NCBI RefSeq assembly: GCF_901709675.1
Contig: NC_051088.1
Coordinates: forward strand, 18,115,193-18,179,192
Direction: 5' to 3'
Length of the DNA: 64,000 bases
Origin: Syngnathus acus
Lineage: Eukaryota; Chordata; Actinopteri; Syngnathiformes; Syngnathidae
Under the pieces are notes generated by a model, which saw nothing but the letters and a program-made list of their open reading frames with translations, did not search any database and was not told the DNA's origin. Positions 63,301 to 64,000 of the stretch are shown here, in pieces (position 1 is the first letter of the stretch; every line of letters starts with the position of its first letter). Both the position numbers and the translations under genes were made by a program.

Positions 63301-64000
63301 CTGTCTTGATCAGACCATTTAGAAAAAATGCCAAAATGGACAAATAATGTTGCAGTGATCGCTTATATTTGAGAGCTTAAATGTGCAAGGACAAAAAGTT
63401 ATTCAATTGCCTAATGTCTCAATTTGGGGATGGAAAAGAGGCGCCATCTTGTGGTCATAAAATGAAACACAAGTTTTCGTGGTTCTTTAATCACGCAATC
63501 ACATACAGTGACAATGCAATAGAAAAAATAAATAAACAACTGTCTGTCTGTCTGTCTGTCTCAAATGAAGAGAAAGAGACATGGCAAAAATACAAGAGCA
63601 ATTGTTTCTGACCCATAAAGAACCCTGAAAAGAGCTCACAGATTTGGGACTGCCTAATAGCACGGGAAGCTTTTCACCCTGATAGCAAATGTCAACATGT
63701 GGTGAATCTTTCTAATATAAAGAAGAATTGTTTTTTTTTAGTTCCCGGAGCTTTCTTTAAGGAGTCAATTTCATCTTTTAATTCAAGTACTGCATGAAAT
63801 GAAGTTGATCATTGCTAGTTACTTAAAACACAGTTGAATGATGATGGTCGTGCGCAGTGTCACGTTCTACGTACTACGTATTACTAGTGACTTGCATTTG
63901 AAAGTAATGTTTCTTTACAATGTTATTGCTTTTTTTAAAAAATGGGGGATTTATTATTTTATTGATTTAAGCCTTTAAAAATAAAATGCAAAATTTGCAA
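63301..64000. other. Flanking sequence, nothing recognised
   Basis: AT-rich, with a (CTGT)n microsatellite at 63541-63560. By synteny arfgap1 is expected beyond the right edge, but no exon of it is seen here. Confidence 0.45.

Overview
The window is vertebrate, almost certainly teleost fish, genomic DNA. It has intron-split genes with GT-AG junctions, fish-type hAT, Tc1/mariner and LINE-tail fossils, many long CA/GT microsatellites, and AT-rich intergenic sequence. A ray-finned fish, probably a percomorph, fits best, but the species cannot be named from this sequence. Most of the window is non-coding: three protein-coding genes and one microRNA gene were found.

Layout from left to right. (1) 1-14.9 kb is a gene-free region holding fossil repeats and several GC-richer unique blocks that look like distal regulatory elements. 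(2) 14.9-18.7 kb is a CpG-rich block with the miR-124 precursor on the + strand at 17585-17652. A full CRE and a CCAAT box lie upstream, a poly(A) signal downstream, and an almost perfect RE1/NRSE (REST-binding site) at 18642-18662. (3) 21.5-27.2 kb is ythdf1 on the - strand, six coding exons and 615 aa, an m6A reader with the YTH tryptophan cage intact. (4) 29.1-32.5 kb is birc7 on the + strand, an inhibitor-of-apoptosis protein with two BIR domains, a UBA and a RING, about 417 aa over seven coding exons. (5) 34.8-63.0 kb is nkain4 on the - strand, a four-pass membrane protein that interacts with the Na,K-ATPase beta subunit, with six short exons spread over 27 kb and an uncertain last exon. 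Its introns hold most of the remaining repeats.

The order and orientation mir-124-3 (+), ythdf1 (-), birc7 (+), nkain4 (-) matches human 20q13.33 as I remember it, so this is the conserved MIR124-3 / YTHDF1 / BIRC7 / NKAIN4 block. The genes do not form an operon or pathway. Two members (miR-124 and nkain4) are neural, and the REST site next to miR-124 is the clearest regulatory signal in the window.

I found no new defence or mobile system. The points most worth following up are the REST/miR-124 arrangement, a (UG)n tract just upstream of the nkain4 exon 2 acceptor, an nkain4 stop codon that overlaps a perfect splice donor, a UBA domain in birc7, a 25-nt microexon and a 45-nt extra exon in ythdf1, and unnamed repeat families with two copies each.
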